From Shewanella corallii (GTDB lineage: Bacteria > Pseudomonadota > Gammaproteobacteria > Enterobacterales > Shewanellaceae): a stretch of DNA of 64,000 nt. Below are positions 1 through 9,791 of the stretch, in pieces. The DNA is taken from the NCBI RefSeq assembly GCF_023349125.1, contig NZ_JAKIKT010000002.1, positions 186,001 through 250,000 of the forward strand, in the 5' to 3' direction. The position numbers and the translations under genes were made by a program. Under the pieces are notes generated by a model. The model saw only the letters and a program-made list of their open reading frames with translations. It was not told where the DNA came from and did not search any database. The first letter of the stretch is position 1. Every line of letters starts with the position of its first letter.

Positions 1-2338
1 ACTGCCAGATTTCATCAGCGGTGAAGCTCAGGATTGGGGCAATCCAACGAACCATAGCTTCGGAGATCAGGTACAGAGCAGACTGACAGCTGCGGCGGGC
101 ATGACCTTCGCGCTTGGCGGTGTACTGACGATCCTTGATGATATCCAGATAGAAAGCGCCCAGCTCAACAGAGCAGAATTGCATCAGCTTCTGGGTCACA
201 ATGTGGAACTGGTACTTATCATAAGCAGCCAGCAGCTCTTCCTGCAGTGCAGCCGCGCGACGAACCACCCAGCGATCCAGGGCAACCATCTCTTCCATCG
301 CAATCATGTCAGTTTCAGGGTTGAAACCGTTCAGGTTTGCCAGCAGGAAGCGACAGGTGTTACGGATACGACGGTAAGCATCGGCGCTGCGATTGAGGAT
401 CTCATCAGATACTGTCATCTCGCCGCTGTAGTCAGTGGCAGCAACCCACAGACGCAGAATGTCGGCACCCAGCTTGTTGGTCACCTGCTGTGGCGCAATC
501 ACGTTACCGATAGACTTGGACATCTTGCGGCCCTTACCATCTACGGTAAAGCCGTGGGTCAGAACCTGCTTGTATGGCGCCTTGCCGTTCATGGCGGTAG
601 ACAGCATCAGAGACGACATAAACCAGCCGCGGTGCTGGTCCGAACCTTCCAGATACAGGTCAATATCGGCACCATGGAATTCAGGACGGGCTGCAACTAC
701 TGTCTCGAAGGTAGAACCAGAGTCATACCATACGTCCAGAGTATCGGTCACTTTGCGGTACTGATCCGCTTCATCACCCAGCAGTTCTTTCTCGTCGAGA
801 TCCCACCATGCCTGGATACCTTCCTGCTCTACGCGGTTGGCAACACGCTGCATCAGGGATACTGACTCGGGGTGCAGTTCTTCAGTGTCGCGATTAACGA
901 ACAGAGTGATAGGCACACCCCAGGTACGCTGACGCGAAATACACCAGTCAGGACGGTTCTCAACCATCTTCTCGATACGGCTCTCACCCCATTCAGGGAT
1001 CCACTGGGTATCTTTAATCTCAGTCAATGCCTGGCTGCGCAGACCCTTGTTATCCATAGAGATAAACCACTGTGGTGTGGCACGGAAGATAATTGGGGTC
1101 TTGTGACGCCAGCAGTGTGGATAGCTGTGACGGTAAGCTTCATAGTGAAGCAGAGCGTCGGTTTCTTTCAGCTTCTCAACTACTGCATCGTTAGCTTTAA
1201 ACACGTGCATACCGGCGAAGAACTCAGTGTCCGCCTTGTAAACGCCGTTGTCGCCAACCGGGTTAGCGACTTCAATGCCGTACTTCTGACCCACAACAAA
1301 GTCATCCTGGCCATGGCCAGGTGCAGTGTGCACGATACCGGTACCCGCATCAGTGGTTACATGGTCGCCCAGAATGGCAGGTACGTCGAAGGCATAGAAT
1401 GGGTGCTTGAAGCGAACCAGCTCCAACTCTTTGCCCTGAACGCGGCCCAGCACTTCGAAAGACTCGGCGCCAAAACGGCTCAGACAGGCTTCATGCAGAA
1501 CATCAGCCAGGATCAGTGCACGGGTTTGACCTTCAACTTCATACTGAACCAGCACATAGTCCAGCTCAGGAGCGATAGACAGGGCGCGGTTGGCAGGCAG
1601 AGTCCATGGAGTGGTCGTCCAGATCACCATAGACACTGGCAAGGCAAAGCCTTCTACGCCGAACTTAGCCGCAACGGCAGCGCTGTCAACAGCTTCAAAT
1701 GCTACATCGATAGCAGGAGAAGTCTTGTCTTCGTATTCAACTTCCGCTTCAGCCAGGGCCGAGCCACAGTCTGTACACCAGTGAACCGGCTTAACACCTT
1801 TGTTCAGGTGACCGTTTTCAATCACTTTAGACAGAGAGCGAATGATGTTGGCTTCAGTGGCGAAATCCATAGTCAGGTATGGCTTGTTCCAGTCGCCCAG
1901 CACACCCAAACGGATGAAATCTTCTTTCTGACCTTCAACCTGAGTACGGGCATACTTGCGGCACTCTTCACGAAACTCACCGGCAGAGATCTTCTGGCCT
2001 GGCTTACCGACCTTCTGCTCAACCTTCAGCTCGATTGGCAGACCGTGGCAGTCCCAACCAGGAATATAAGGCGCGTCAAATCCAGACAGGGTCTTGGACT
2101 TGATAATAATGTCTTTCAGGATCTTGTTTACAGAGTGACCAATATGAATGCTGCCGTTGGCGTATGGAGGGCCGTCATGCAAAATAAAAGGCTTGGCACC
2201 GGTGCGGCTTTCACGGATTTGTTGATACAGGCCGTCCTGGGTCCAGCGCTTCAACATTTCCGGCTCACGGTTGGCCAGATTGCCTCGCATCGGAAACTCG
2301 GTTTCCGGCAAATTCAAAGTAGATTTATAGTCGCTCAT
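1..2338 (-). CDS. ileS: Isoleucyl-tRNA synthetase, C-terminus cut by window edge
   Basis: Class I aminoacyl-tRNA synthetase that charges tRNA-Ile in the cytoplasm. About 779 of the usual ~940 residues are present; the C-terminal tRNA-binding and zinc region lies outside the window. The ATG at 2338 opens [19 protein letters not shown], the typical IleRS start. The HIGH signature is at residues 65-68 and KMSKS at residues 605-609 (bases 512-526), the spacing expected for a synthetase with the CP1 editing insert between them. It lies 42 bp downstream of ribF on the same strand, the same ribF-ileS order as in enterobacteria, so the two are probably cotranscribed. Identity is certain; only the 3' end is missing. 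Confidence 0.98.
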   Translation of the reverse strand, partial: MSDYKSTLNLPETEFPMRGNLANREPEMLKRWTQDGLYQQIRESRTGAKPFILHDGPPYANGSIHIGHSVNKILKDIIIKSKTLSGFDAPYIPGWDCHGLPIELKVEQKVGKPGQKISAGEFREECRKYARTQVEGQKEDFIRLGVLGDWNKPYLTMDFATEANIIRSLSKVIENGHLNKGVKPVHWCTDCGSALAEAEVEYEDKTSPAIDVAFEAVDSAAVAAKFGVEGFALPVSMVIWTTTPWTLPANRALSIAPELDYVLVQYEVEGQTRALILADVLHEACLSRFGAESFEVLGRVQGKELELVRFKHPFYAFDVPAILGDHVTTDAGTGIVHTAPGHGQDDFVVGQKYGIEVANPVGDNGVYKADTEFFAGMHVFKANDAVVEKLKETDALLHYEAYRHSYPHCWRHKTPIIFRATPQWFISMDNKGLRSQALTEIKDTQWIPEWGESRIEKMVENRPDWCISRQRTWGVPITLFVNRDTEELHPESVSLMQRVANRVEQEGIQAWWDLDEKELLGDEADQYRKVTDTLDVWYDSGSTFETVVAARPEFHGADIDLYLEGSDQHRGWFMSSLMLSTAMNGKAPYKQVLTHGFTVDGKGRKMSKSIGNVIAPQQVTNKLGADILRLWVAATDYSGEMTVSDEILNRSADAYRRIRNTCRFLLANLNGFNPETDMIAMEEMVALDRWVVRRAAALQEELLAAYDKYQFHIVTQKLMQFCSVELGAFYLDIIKDRQYTAKREGHARRSCQSALYLISEAMVRWIAPILSFTADEIWQ

Positions 2339-2380
2339 TGATCCTATACCATTAATTCAGCAGTCAAAATTGCTGCTGAT

Positions 2381-3316
2381 TCAGCTAGCGTCGTTGTTAA
2401 ATAAAGCCTTGGCTTCATCCACATCTTTTAAGATTTGTTGTTTCAGTGCATCCAGGGACAGGAAAGGCTGTTCATCCCGGATTTTGGCCACCAGTTCAAC
2501 TTCAATTTGTTTGCCATAGATGTCGCCATCAAAATCAAACAAATGAACTTCCAGCTGGCATCTCTGGCCATTCACTGTGGGGCGGAAACCAATATTGGCC
2601 ACCCCTTCATAGATATCGCTGTCCTGCCACCAAGCTTTGATGGCAAATACGCCACGTACCGGCACCACTTTACGTTTAAGTGCCACGTTGGCGGTCGGGA
2701 ATCCAATAGTGCGGCCAATCTTCTGACCGTGCGCCACTTTACCACTGATGGCAAAAGGATGTCCCAATAATCGCCGCGCCTGCTCGAGATTACCTTTGGC
2801 CAACTCATTACGAACCGCAGTTGAACTGACCCTGTGGTCACCGATTAAAAAGCTCTCAGTGCTGTCCACGGCAAAACCATTCTGTTCTCCGGCGCGACAC
2901 AACATGTCAAAATCACCACGACGATTCTTGCCGAAACAAAAGTCATCGCCAATCACCAGATACTTAATGCCCAGCTGTTTGACCAATAATTGGTCGACAA
3001 ACTCGTCGGCATCTATGTTGGCGAACTTATGGTTAAAGTTGACACAAATCACCCTGTCGACACCCAACTCTTCCAGCAGCAAGAGTTTATCCCGCAACAG
3101 ACTGAGGCGGGCCGGCGCTTCCGCCCCCCGAAACAGTTCCTGAGGTTGGGGTTCAAACAACATGACAGTCGCAGGCAATTTATACTGCTCGGCCTTGGCG
3201 AGCAACTTGGCGATAACCTTGGCATGGCCACGGTGTACACCGTCAAAGTTCCCGATCGTCAGCACACAGCCATGGTGTGCCGGCAAAATATTGTAAATCC
3301 CGCGGATAAGTTCCAT
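2381..3316 (-). CDS. ribF: Bifunctional riboflavin kinase / FMN adenylyltransferase
   Basis: Makes FMN from riboflavin and then FAD from FMN. The N-terminal nucleotidyltransferase carries GNFDGVHRGH at residues 22-31 and IGDDFCFG near 122-129. The C-terminal kinase domain carries GRTIGFPTAN at 201-210 and the later NIGFRPTV segment. An in-frame TTG at 3343 would add nine residues, but the ATG at 3316 gives the family start MELIRGI and has a GGA purine tract about 11 bases upstream, so I chose it (311 residues). It sits between murJ and ileS, the common gammaproteobacterial order. No unusual residues seen. Confidence 0.97.
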   Translation of the reverse strand: MELIRGIYNILPAHHGCVLTIGNFDGVHRGHAKVIAKLLAKAEQYKLPATVMLFEPQPQELFRGAEAPARLSLLRDKLLLLEELGVDRVICVNFNHKFANIDADEFVDQLLVKQLGIKYLVIGDDFCFGKNRRGDFDMLCRAGEQNGFAVDSTESFLIGDHRVSSTAVRNELAKGNLEQARRLLGHPFAISGKVAHGQKIGRTIGFPTANVALKRKVVPVRGVFAIKAWWQDSDIYEGVANIGFRPTVNGQRCQLEVHLFDFDGDIYGKQIEVELVAKIRDEQPFLSLDALKQQILKDVDEAKALFNNDAS

Positions 3317-3371
3317 GTTTTTTGCTATTCCACGACCGCTCAACGTAAATTGGCGGATTATATCTCAGCTG

Positions 3372-4940
3372 TTATTCAGAATCAGCACCAGCTTTCAATT
3401 TCCAGGGACGAATCCCCATAAATATCAAACTAAGTACATATACCGCAGCGCCACCCAAAATCAGTTTGGTCAGCTCCAGTCCACGTTGACCTATGTGCCA
3501 ATCCAGCCAGATTTGCTGCCCAGGTAACATATAGAGCAAGACTACCACCATTGCAGCAGTCGCCAGCACAACTTTTGCGAAGAACACCCAGGTTCGGCGG
3601 CTGAATTGGTATACCTGTTTCTGTTTTAAACCATGATAAAGCAAGCTGGCATTCAACAGCGCCGACAAGGACGTGGCGATGGCTAAGCCGACATATCCAA
3701 AAGGCACAGCAAAGATCAGGTTGAATAACATATTGCTGACCATGGCGATGATACCGTAACGCACAGGAGTTTTGGTGTCCTGACGAGAGTAATAGCCTGG
3801 TGCCAGTACTTTCACCATCATAAAGCTCAACAAACCTGCGCCGTATGCCATCAAGGAATAGGAGGACATCTCTACATCAGATATGGTGAACGCGCCACGC
3901 ATAAACAACACCATCAACATGGGTTGAGCCAGCACAATCAAGCCCAGCATGGCGGGCATCCCCAACAGCAGGATTGCCCTGACTCCCCAGTCCATAGTGG
4001 AAGCAAATCCTGCGCCCTCTTCATTCACATGTTTCCTCGACAACGCAGGCAAAATCACAGTCGCGATGGCGATTCCAAATAATCCCAGCGGAAACTCAAG
4101 CAAACGGTCCGAGTAATACAACCAGCTGATTGAACCTGTTACCAGGAAACTGGCAATCAGAGTGTCCAGCAGCAGGTTAATTTGCGATACAGAGACCCCA
4201 AACAGAGCGGGCAACATCAGAGTGCGAATTTTGACCACTCCAGGATGGTTCCAACCCCAGGTGGGTTTTACCAGTGCGTTTTCCCTCATCAGGAATGGGA
4301 TTTGAAACAGGAACTGCACCAATCCGCCCAGAAATACGCCGATACCCAGGCCTATTTCTGGCTGCTCCATACCCGGCGCAATATAAATAGCGGCACCAAT
4401 AATAGCGACGTTCAAAAAAACAGGGGTAAAGGCAGATACAGCAAACCGGCCACGGGCATTAAGGATTGAACCAGCCAGAGCTGTAAAGGTGATAAACCAC
4501 AGGTAAGGGAACGTAATCTTCAACACCAGTGACGCCAGCTCGAACTTGGCACCTGCAGGCTCATCATTGACCCAGGCCATAAACCAACCTGTACCAAATA
4601 TTGCCGCAATCACAGGTGAGGCAATGACCCCCACCAATGTCACTATGGTGACCAGAAAACCCAGAGTACCCGCGACCTTGGAAAGCAATTCGCGGGTGGC
4701 CTCTGGCGTCTCTTTTTCCTGATACTCAGTTAATACCGGAACAAAGGCCTGAGCAAATGCACCTTCAGCAAACAATCTACGCAGGAAGTTGGGGATTTTA
4801 TTGGCAAAAAAGAATACATCGGCACTGCTGCCAGCCCCCATTAAATTAGCGATTACCACATCCCTGACCAAGCCCAGGACGCGGGACACCAGGGTCATGG
4901 CACTGACGATCATGCCCGACCTCAACAACTTCTTACTCAA
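3372..4940 (-). CDS. murJ: Lipid II flippase MurJ
   Basis: Inner-membrane MOP/MVF-family protein that flips lipid II to the periplasmic face for peptidoglycan synthesis. The 522 residues are almost entirely hydrophobic helices, consistent with the family's 14 membrane segments, and open with the family pattern SRVLGLVRDVVIA near residues 19-31, followed by ADVFFFANKIPNFLRRLFAEG. The start is a TTG at 4940: a strong AGGGGG Shine-Dalgarno lies four to five bases upstream, whereas the next ATG (residue 10) has none and would clip the conserved N-terminus. It is divergent from rpsT and upstream of ribF-ileS. Confidence 0.96.
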   Translation of the reverse strand: MSKKLLRSGMIVSAMTLVSRVLGLVRDVVIANLMGAGSSADVFFFANKIPNFLRRLFAEGAFAQAFVPVLTEYQEKETPEATRELLSKVAGTLGFLVTIVTLVGVIASPVIAAIFGTGWFMAWVNDEPAGAKFELASLVLKITFPYLWFITFTALAGSILNARGRFAVSAFTPVFLNVAIIGAAIYIAPGMEQPEIGLGIGVFLGGLVQFLFQIPFLMRENALVKPTWGWNHPGVVKIRTLMLPALFGVSVSQINLLLDTLIASFLVTGSISWLYYSDRLLEFPLGLFGIAIATVILPALSRKHVNEEGAGFASTMDWGVRAILLLGMPAMLGLIVLAQPMLMVLFMRGAFTISDVEMSSYSLMAYGAGLLSFMMVKVLAPGYYSRQDTKTPVRYGIIAMVSNMLFNLIFAVPFGYVGLAIATSLSALLNASLLYHGLKQKQVYQFSRRTWVFFAKVVLATAAMVVVLLYMLPGQQIWLDWHIGQRGLELTKLILGGAAVYVLSLIFMGIRPWKLKAGADSE

Positions 4941-5187
4941 AATACCCCCTGAGAAGATCGAAAGATTAGCTCAGAGCCGCAAAATTTCCTTTTGGACTCT
5001 GTCACACAGCCTGAATTGCTGGTAGAATTGCGCCACATTTTACATGAGTTGGGCTGAAGATAGCCAAGCTGGGTTGGATAAATTTATCTTTATGATGGAT
5101 ATTCCGCCCCTGCCATTGACAAAGTGGCAGAATGCAGGCATATTCCTCGGCCTTTAAAAGTTTAATCCCATTTTTAGGAGTTGCACC

Positions 5188-5454
5188 TTGGCTAATAGCA
5201 AGACTGCAAAGAAGCGCGCGCTTCAATCTGAAAAGCGTCGTCAGCACAACGCCAGCCGTCGTTCTATGCTGCGTACCTACGTTAAAAAAGTAATCGCTGC
5301 TGTTAAAGCTGGCGATCACGCTGCTGCTGTTGAAGCTTTCGCTGCTGCACAACCAATCGTTGACCGTATGGCGACCAAAGGCCTGATCCACAAGAACAAG
5401 GCTGCTCGCTCTAAGGCTCGTCTGAACGCTAAGATCAAAGCACTGGCTGCTTAA
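5188..5454 (+). CDS. rpsT: 30S ribosomal protein S20
   Basis: Small basic 30S subunit protein of 88 residues, starting [21 protein letters not shown]. The initiation codon is TTG at 5188 preceded by TAGGAG seven bases upstream; no ATG fits the family N-terminus. A UUG start is also used by E. coli rpsT, where it is linked to translational autoregulation by S20, so the same control is plausible here. Alanine- and lysine-rich helices fill the rest of the sequence. A strong intrinsic terminator follows. Divergent from murJ. Confidence 0.98.
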   Translation: MANSKTAKKRALQSEKRRQHNASRRSMLRTYVKKVIAAVKAGDHAAAVEAFAAAQPIVDRMATKGLIHKNKAARSKARLNAKIKALAA

Positions 5455-5475
5455 TCTGTCGCTCAGATAAAAAAG

Positions 5476-5498
5476 AACCGGCTCAGGCCGGTTTTTTT
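5476..5498 (+). terminator. Intrinsic terminator of rpsT
   Basis: AACCGGC (5476-5482) pairs with GCCGGTT (5487-5493) across a 4-base loop, followed by a run of T. It begins 21 bases after the rpsT stop. Confidence 0.9.
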
Positions 5499-5546
5499 AT
5501 ATCCCGGAATTGCCTAAGCAAAACCGGGATTTGTTTTTTCTATACC

Positions 5547-5843
5547 TTACTGGCTATAGATGTCGTGCAACAGTTGAATCACTGCTTTCACTTCTTCACT
5601 TTTCAGCGAATAGTAAACTGTTTGCGCTTCCTTGCGGGTCGCCACCAGGTTGTCCTTACGCAACCATGCAAGATGTTGGGACAAGGCAGACTGGCTTAAC
5701 CCCAGTTTCTTGTTCATCTCCCCTACACACATCTCACCTTCGTTGAGCAGATAGCACAGGATAAACAGACGGCGTTCATTAGCCAGTGCTTTAAGAAGGA
5801 CAACAGCGTGATCAGCTCGTTGCTGCATTATTTCGATATTCAT
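5547..5843 (-). CDS. HlyU-like ArsR/SmtB-family transcriptional regulator
   Basis: A 98-residue winged-helix repressor/antirepressor of the ArsR family. The wing-helix core is clear: LLKALANERRLFILCYLL (residues 16-33) and recognition helix SQSALSQHLAWLR (50-62), followed by TRKEAQTVYYSL. This pattern is very close to Vibrio HlyU, which displaces H-NS at virulence promoters and senses redox state through cysteines. Cysteines here are C30 and C39; the C-terminal Cys that I recall in Vibrio HlyU is Ser97 here, so any redox switch would differ. Metal-binding CxC motifs of classical ArsR are absent. It is divergent from the M28 peptidase gene (134 bp between starts), a possible target. Confidence 0.85.
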   Translation of the reverse strand: MNIEIMQQRADHAVVLLKALANERRLFILCYLLNEGEMCVGEMNKKLGLSQSALSQHLAWLRKDNLVATRKEAQTVYYSLKSEEVKAVIQLLHDIYSQ

Positions 5844-5977
5844 GACGAGCGTTTTCTCCTAATACAAACCCCTCACTAATATAGCTTCGCCTTACTGAGT
5901 TAGTCGGGACATAAACCACACTTTTTGCTAGATTGTTTTCAGAAATGGGATGTACGTAAAAAAATTCAGGGAAACTC

Positions 5978-7387
5978 ATGAAAAGCAAACAAGTGATATG
6001 GCTTCCGCTGGCATTTTTATGTCTGTTAACCGCCTGCCAATCGGACACATCAAATCTTAAAAATCAAAATGTTGCGTTGCAATTGCAGCAAAAAGCTCTC
6101 GCTTCCGACCTCGGATATCAAATTGTCGAGTCGCTGACTGTTGAAGTCGGTCCGCGTATGGCTGGCACAGAGAAGGACATACAGGCTGTTAACTGGGCTG
6201 TAACCAAGTTAGAGAGCCTGGGATTCGATAAAGTCTATAAAGAGGCTGTAGAAGTTCCGGTTTGGGTGCGGGGTGATGCGAGTGCCTATGTGACCGCACC
6301 ATTTACTCAGCCTTTGGTTATTACCGCCTTGGGAGGCAGCATCGCCACGCCGGAGAAAGGCGTCACCGCCGAAATAGTCAGATTCGACACACTCGATGCG
6401 CTGAAAGCCGCATCAACACAAGAGGTCGAGGGTAAAATCGTCTTTATCGACCACAAGACCGAACGCCATATCGATGGCAAAGGCTATGGCATTACCGTGG
6501 GGGGGCGCAGTAAGGGGGCAGTAACCGCCGCAGAAAAAGGCGCTGTCGCCATCGTCATTCGCTCCATAGGCACTGACAGCGACCGCATGGCCCATACCGG
6601 CATGATGCGTTACAAAGAGGGCGTGCCACGTATTCCAGCTGCAGCCATGTCCAACCCCGATGCTGACCTGATTAATGGCATGCTGAAGCGAACAGACTCA
6701 GTCACACTGCAACTCTATCTGTCGCCAGAAAGTCGCGGTACAGCCACATCCTACAATGTGATTGCGGAAGTGACCGGCAGCAGTAAACCCGAAGAAATCG
6801 TACTGATAGGCGCCCATCTGGACTCCTGGGATGAAGGCACGGGAGCCATTGACGACGGCGCAGGTGTCGGCATTGTCACAGCAGCAGCCAAGCTGATTCA
6901 GGAGCTGCCACAAAAACCCGCCAGAACAGTGCGTGTAGTGCTCTATGCAGCGGAAGAGATTGGACTTGTAGGTGGCAAAGCCTATGCCAGGGACCACCAG
7001 CAAGAGCTGGCCAAACACTATATCGCAGCCGAGTCAGATTTTGGTGCGGGACGCATATACCGTCTGGATGTCAGAGTTAATGATAATGCCTTCGCCGATA
7101 TCCAGTCACTTACCGGCGTTATGGCAGAAAATGGCGTGATGCCGGGTAACAACGAAGCCAATGGAGGTCCTGATGTCTCTATGCTGCCTGACTATGGCGT
7201 GCCGGTCGCGACCTTGAGACAGGATGGGCGGGACTATTTTGACTATCACCATACGCCCAATGACACTCTGGATAAGATAGATCCCGCCGCTTTGGCGCAG
7301 AATGTCGCAGCCTACGCCCAATTCGCCTGGCTGATGGCACAGTCTGAGGTTGAGCTTCGCCCTATTCCCGCTAAGCAGGATAAGTAA
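5978..7387 (+). CDS. Secreted M28-family metallopeptidase, lipoprotein
   Basis: Predicted outer-membrane lipoprotein: the N-terminus ends in a lipobox LTAC with C20 and Q21 at +2, which does not match the inner-membrane retention rule. A PA-type insert lies around residues 125-235, and the zinc aminopeptidase/carboxypeptidase domain follows. Probable di-zinc ligands are H280 with D282 (GAHLDSWD), D292/D293, E326/E327 (AAEE), D354 and H424/H425 (DYHHTPNDT). This matches family M28 (peptidase Q/PSMA-like, glutamate carboxypeptidase type). It likely trims peptides at the cell surface or in the periplasm. It stands alone between a HlyU-like regulator (divergent) and yaaA (convergent). The exact substrate is unknown. 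Confidence 0.9.
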   Translation: MKSKQVIWLPLAFLCLLTACQSDTSNLKNQNVALQLQQKALASDLGYQIVESLTVEVGPRMAGTEKDIQAVNWAVTKLESLGFDKVYKEAVEVPVWVRGDASAYVTAPFTQPLVITALGGSIATPEKGVTAEIVRFDTLDALKAASTQEVEGKIVFIDHKTERHIDGKGYGITVGGRSKGAVTAAEKGAVAIVIRSIGTDSDRMAHTGMMRYKEGVPRIPAAAMSNPDADLINGMLKRTDSVTLQLYLSPESRGTATSYNVIAEVTGSSKPEEIVLIGAHLDSWDEGTGAIDDGAGVGIVTAAAKLIQELPQKPARTVRVVLYAAEEIGLVGGKAYARDHQQELAKHYIAAESDFGAGRIYRLDVRVNDNAFADIQSLTGVMAENGVMPGNNEANGGPDVSMLPDYGVPVATLRQDGRDYFDYHHTPNDTLDKIDPAALAQNVAAYAQFAWLMAQSEVELRPIPAKQDK

Positions 7388-7410
7388 AGGATCACAGCTT
7401 CAGGCAAACA

Positions 7411-7437
7411 AAAAGCGGCCAATGGCCGCTTTTTTAT
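7411..7437. terminator. Bidirectional intrinsic terminator between M28 peptidase gene and yaaA
   Basis: AGCGGCC (7414-7420) and GGCCGCT (7424-7430) form a stem with a 3-base loop, with A-run on one side and T-run on the other, serving both convergent genes. Confidence 0.88.
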
Positions 7438-7455
7438 ATCTGCAATCGAGCCTGA

Positions 7456-8229
7456 TTACTGCTCATCCCGCAGAAATACCGGTGACAGCTCAGTCGATTC
7501 AGCCTCACTGTAATAGTAACCGGCCACATCAAACTGCTTCAGAGCATCCAGGCTTTTGATATCATTTTCGATAATGTACCTTGCCATCATGCCTCGGGCT
7601 TTCTTGGCAAAGAAGCTGATCACCTTGTACTGGCCATTCTTCAAATCCTTGAATACCGGCGTCACGATTCTCCCAGCGACTTTGGCTGACTTAACCGCCT
7701 TGAAATATTCATTGGACGCCAGGTTTACCAGTATGTCGTCGCCCTGCTCTGCCAGAGCCTGGTTAATCTCGTCAGTGATGACTTCACCCCAGAAGGCATA
7801 AAGGTTCCTGCCCTTCGGATTGGCCAGCGAAGTCCCCATCTCCAAACGGTAAGCCTGCATCAGATCAAGCGGCTTGAGCAGTCCATAAAGCCCGGACAAT
7901 ATCCGCAGGTGCTGCTGGGCCTTATCTACGCTTGCAGGTGACAAGGAATCTGCATCCAGGCCTGTATATACATCACCACGGAAGGCATACAGAGCTTGTT
8001 TGGCGTTTTCAGGCGTAAAGTCAGGATGCCACTCGGTAAAGCGGGCTACGTTCAAGCCAGCAATTTTATCGCTGACCTTCATTAGCGAAGCGATATCTGC
8101 CGGCGTCAGCTCTCGACAAACAGAGATCAATTCCTGGCTGTATTCCAGCAAAGTGGGTTGAGTGTATTTGTCCGTTCCCGCAGGGTTGTCATAATCCAGC
8201 GTTTTAGCCGGTGAAACCACAATCAGCAT
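7456..8229 (-). CDS. yaaA: Peroxide stress protein YaaA (UPF0246/DUF328)
   Basis: A 257-residue protein with the UPF0246 signatures [16 protein letters not shown] at the N-terminus, [13 protein letters not shown] near residues 80-92 and [21 protein letters not shown] further on. In E. coli, YaaA (258 residues) is induced by OxyR and lowers free intracellular iron during peroxide stress; it binds DNA in vitro. The length agrees. The ATG at 8229 has a GGAGG Shine-Dalgarno about seven bases upstream. It is a single gene, convergent with the M28 peptidase gene and downstream of the symporter gene but separated from it by a terminator. Confidence 0.95.
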   Translation of the reverse strand: MLIVVSPAKTLDYDNPAGTDKYTQPTLLEYSQELISVCRELTPADIASLMKVSDKIAGLNVARFTEWHPDFTPENAKQALYAFRGDVYTGLDADSLSPASVDKAQQHLRILSGLYGLLKPLDLMQAYRLEMGTSLANPKGRNLYAFWGEVITDEINQALAEQGDDILVNLASNEYFKAVKSAKVAGRIVTPVFKDLKNGQYKVISFFAKKARGMMARYIIENDIKSLDALKQFDVAGYYYSEAESTELSPVFLRDEQ

Positions 8230-8276
8230 GTTGCCGCCTCCATATCATCAATAGTTCAATCATACTGAATAGATAC

Positions 8277-8305
8277 GAAAAAACCACGCACACTGGGCGT
8301 GGTTT
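8277..8305 (-). terminator. Intrinsic terminator of the alanine/sodium symporter gene
   Basis: AAACCACGC (8281-8289) pairs with GCGTGGTTT (8297-8305); the minus strand continues into a T-run. A second hairpin, CCCCGT/ACGGGG (about 8314-8338), lies between it and the symporter stop. Confidence 0.85.
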
Positions 8306-8348
8306 TTCAGATGCCCCCGTCCGGTTTTACCGAACGGGGTCAGCCTAA

Positions 8349-9791
8349 TCAGGCTTTATCAGAGCTTTGTTTGGACAAATCCTGCCAAACATCCTCTTCA
8401 ACCTGACCGTTCAGTTCAGGGAACTTGCTGCGGTCGAACTCTGGCGTCTTACCGGCACGTACCTGATCGCGGTAGTCATTGATCACGCGCACAGCCAAAC
8501 CAGACAGCAGCAACAGCGCGATAATGTTCACTGTGGCCATCAAGCCCATAGATACGTCAGCCAGGTTCCAAACCAGGCTGATCTTGGCTACGGCACCAAA
8601 CATCACCATGCCCAGCACACAGATGCGGAACAGAGGCAACACACCTTTACGGTTACCGGACAGGAACAGCACGTTGGTCTCAGCATAGGAGTAGTTGGCG
8701 ATGATAGAAGTAAAGCAGAACAGCAAAATCGCTACAGCTACGAAGCCACCACCCAGTACACCAACATGTTCAGTCATGGCGGTAATGGTCATCTTGATAC
8801 CGTCGGCACCGGCAGTCACATCGCCGGACAACAAAATAATTGCTGCAGTGGCAGTACAGATAACGATAGTGTCAGAAAACACGCCCATCATCTGCACAAA
8901 ACCCTGAGAAGCCGGATGATTTGGGTTTGGTGATGCACTGGCTGCTACGTTGGCCGCCGAGCCCATACCCGCTTCGTTAGAGAACAAGCCACGGGCAATA
9001 CCCGACTGCATCGCCTGAGCAACGGTGTAAGCAACACCACCGGCAGCAGCTTCCTGCCAACCAAAGGCACTCTTGATAATCAACTCAAATACCGCTGGCA
9101 GCTTCTCAATGTTCATCGCCACCACCACAAAGGCGATCAGAATGTAGGCCAGAGCCATCACAGGGACGATGATTTCAGAGACTTTGGCTACCTTACGCAA
9201 ACCGCCAACGATAACGAAAGCAGAGGTGATAACCAGGAAAATACCCATATACAGTGGGCTGATATCGAACACAACTTCCATCGCACCGGTAATAGTGTTC
9301 GCCTGTACAGCGTTAAACACCAGACCAAAAGCGATGATCAGGAAAATAGAGAACAGCACGCCCATCCAGCGTTGGCCCAGACCTTTTTCCATATAGTAAG
9401 CAGGACCACCGCGGAACTGACCTTCGGCATCACGGGTTTTGTAAACCTGTGCCAGAGTCGATTCCACCATGGCAGTGGCCATACCCAACATGGCAATCAG
9501 CCACATCCAGAACACAGCACCAGGGCCACCGGCACCAATTGCCACGGCCACACCGGCCATGTTACCCGCACCTACACGGGCAGCCATACTGGTACAAAAT
9601 ACCTGAAATGAAGACAAACCACTGTCACAGCCCTGGCGGCTCATAGACATGATTTTGATTGAGTGTTTGAAGTAGGTGATTTGAATAAACGCCAATCTCA
9701 GCGTGAAAAATAATCCGGCACCGACCAGTCCGTATACCAGAAGCTTGCCCCATAGCAATGCGTTCAGGAAATTTACTGTTGTTTCTAACAT
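8349..9791 (-). CDS. Sodium:alanine symporter, AGCS family
   Basis: A 480-residue inner-membrane transporter with about eleven hydrophobic helices. AGCS hallmarks are visible: FCTSMAARVGAGNMAGVAVAI near residues 66-86, GPGAVFWMWLIAMLGMATA, FRGGPAYYMEKGLG near 127-140, and SGIARGLFSNEAGMGSAANVAA in the middle. Family members import alanine or glycine with Na+. It is close to the AlsT/DagA type. A GGAAGAAG purine tract precedes the ATG at 9791. It is transcribed alone; the long upstream region has no recognisable glycine riboswitch, although many relatives in marine gammaproteobacteria have one. Confidence 0.93.
   Translation of the reverse strand: MLETTVNFLNALLWGKLLVYGLVGAGLFFTLRLAFIQITYFKHSIKIMSMSRQGCDSGLSSFQVFCTSMAARVGAGNMAGVAVAIGAGGPGAVFWMWLIAMLGMATAMVESTLAQVYKTRDAEGQFRGGPAYYMEKGLGQRWMGVLFSIFLIIAFGLVFNAVQANTITGAMEVVFDISPLYMGIFLVITSAFVIVGGLRKVAKVSEIIVPVMALAYILIAFVVVAMNIEKLPAVFELIIKSAFGWQEAAAGGVAYTVAQAMQSGIARGLFSNEAGMGSAANVAASASPNPNHPASQGFVQMMGVFSDTIVICTATAAIILLSGDVTAGADGIKMTITAMTEHVGVLGGGFVAVAILLFCFTSIIANYSYAETNVLFLSGNRKGVLPLFRICVLGMVMFGAVAKISLVWNLADVSMGLMATVNIIALLLLSGLAVRVINDYRDQVRAGKTPEFDRSKFPELNGQVEEDVWQDLSKQSSDKA

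Noticed and set aside
872..2341. A 489-codon open frame on the plus strand opposite ileS
   Set aside because: It is antisense to the conserved ileS reading frame, has no Shine-Dalgarno and no recognisable domain; it arises from codon bias of ileS.
5875..5904. ACTAA-N20-TTAGT dyad between the HlyU-like gene and M28 peptidase gene as an operator
   Set aside because: Half-sites are only five bases and widely spaced, so chance is likely.
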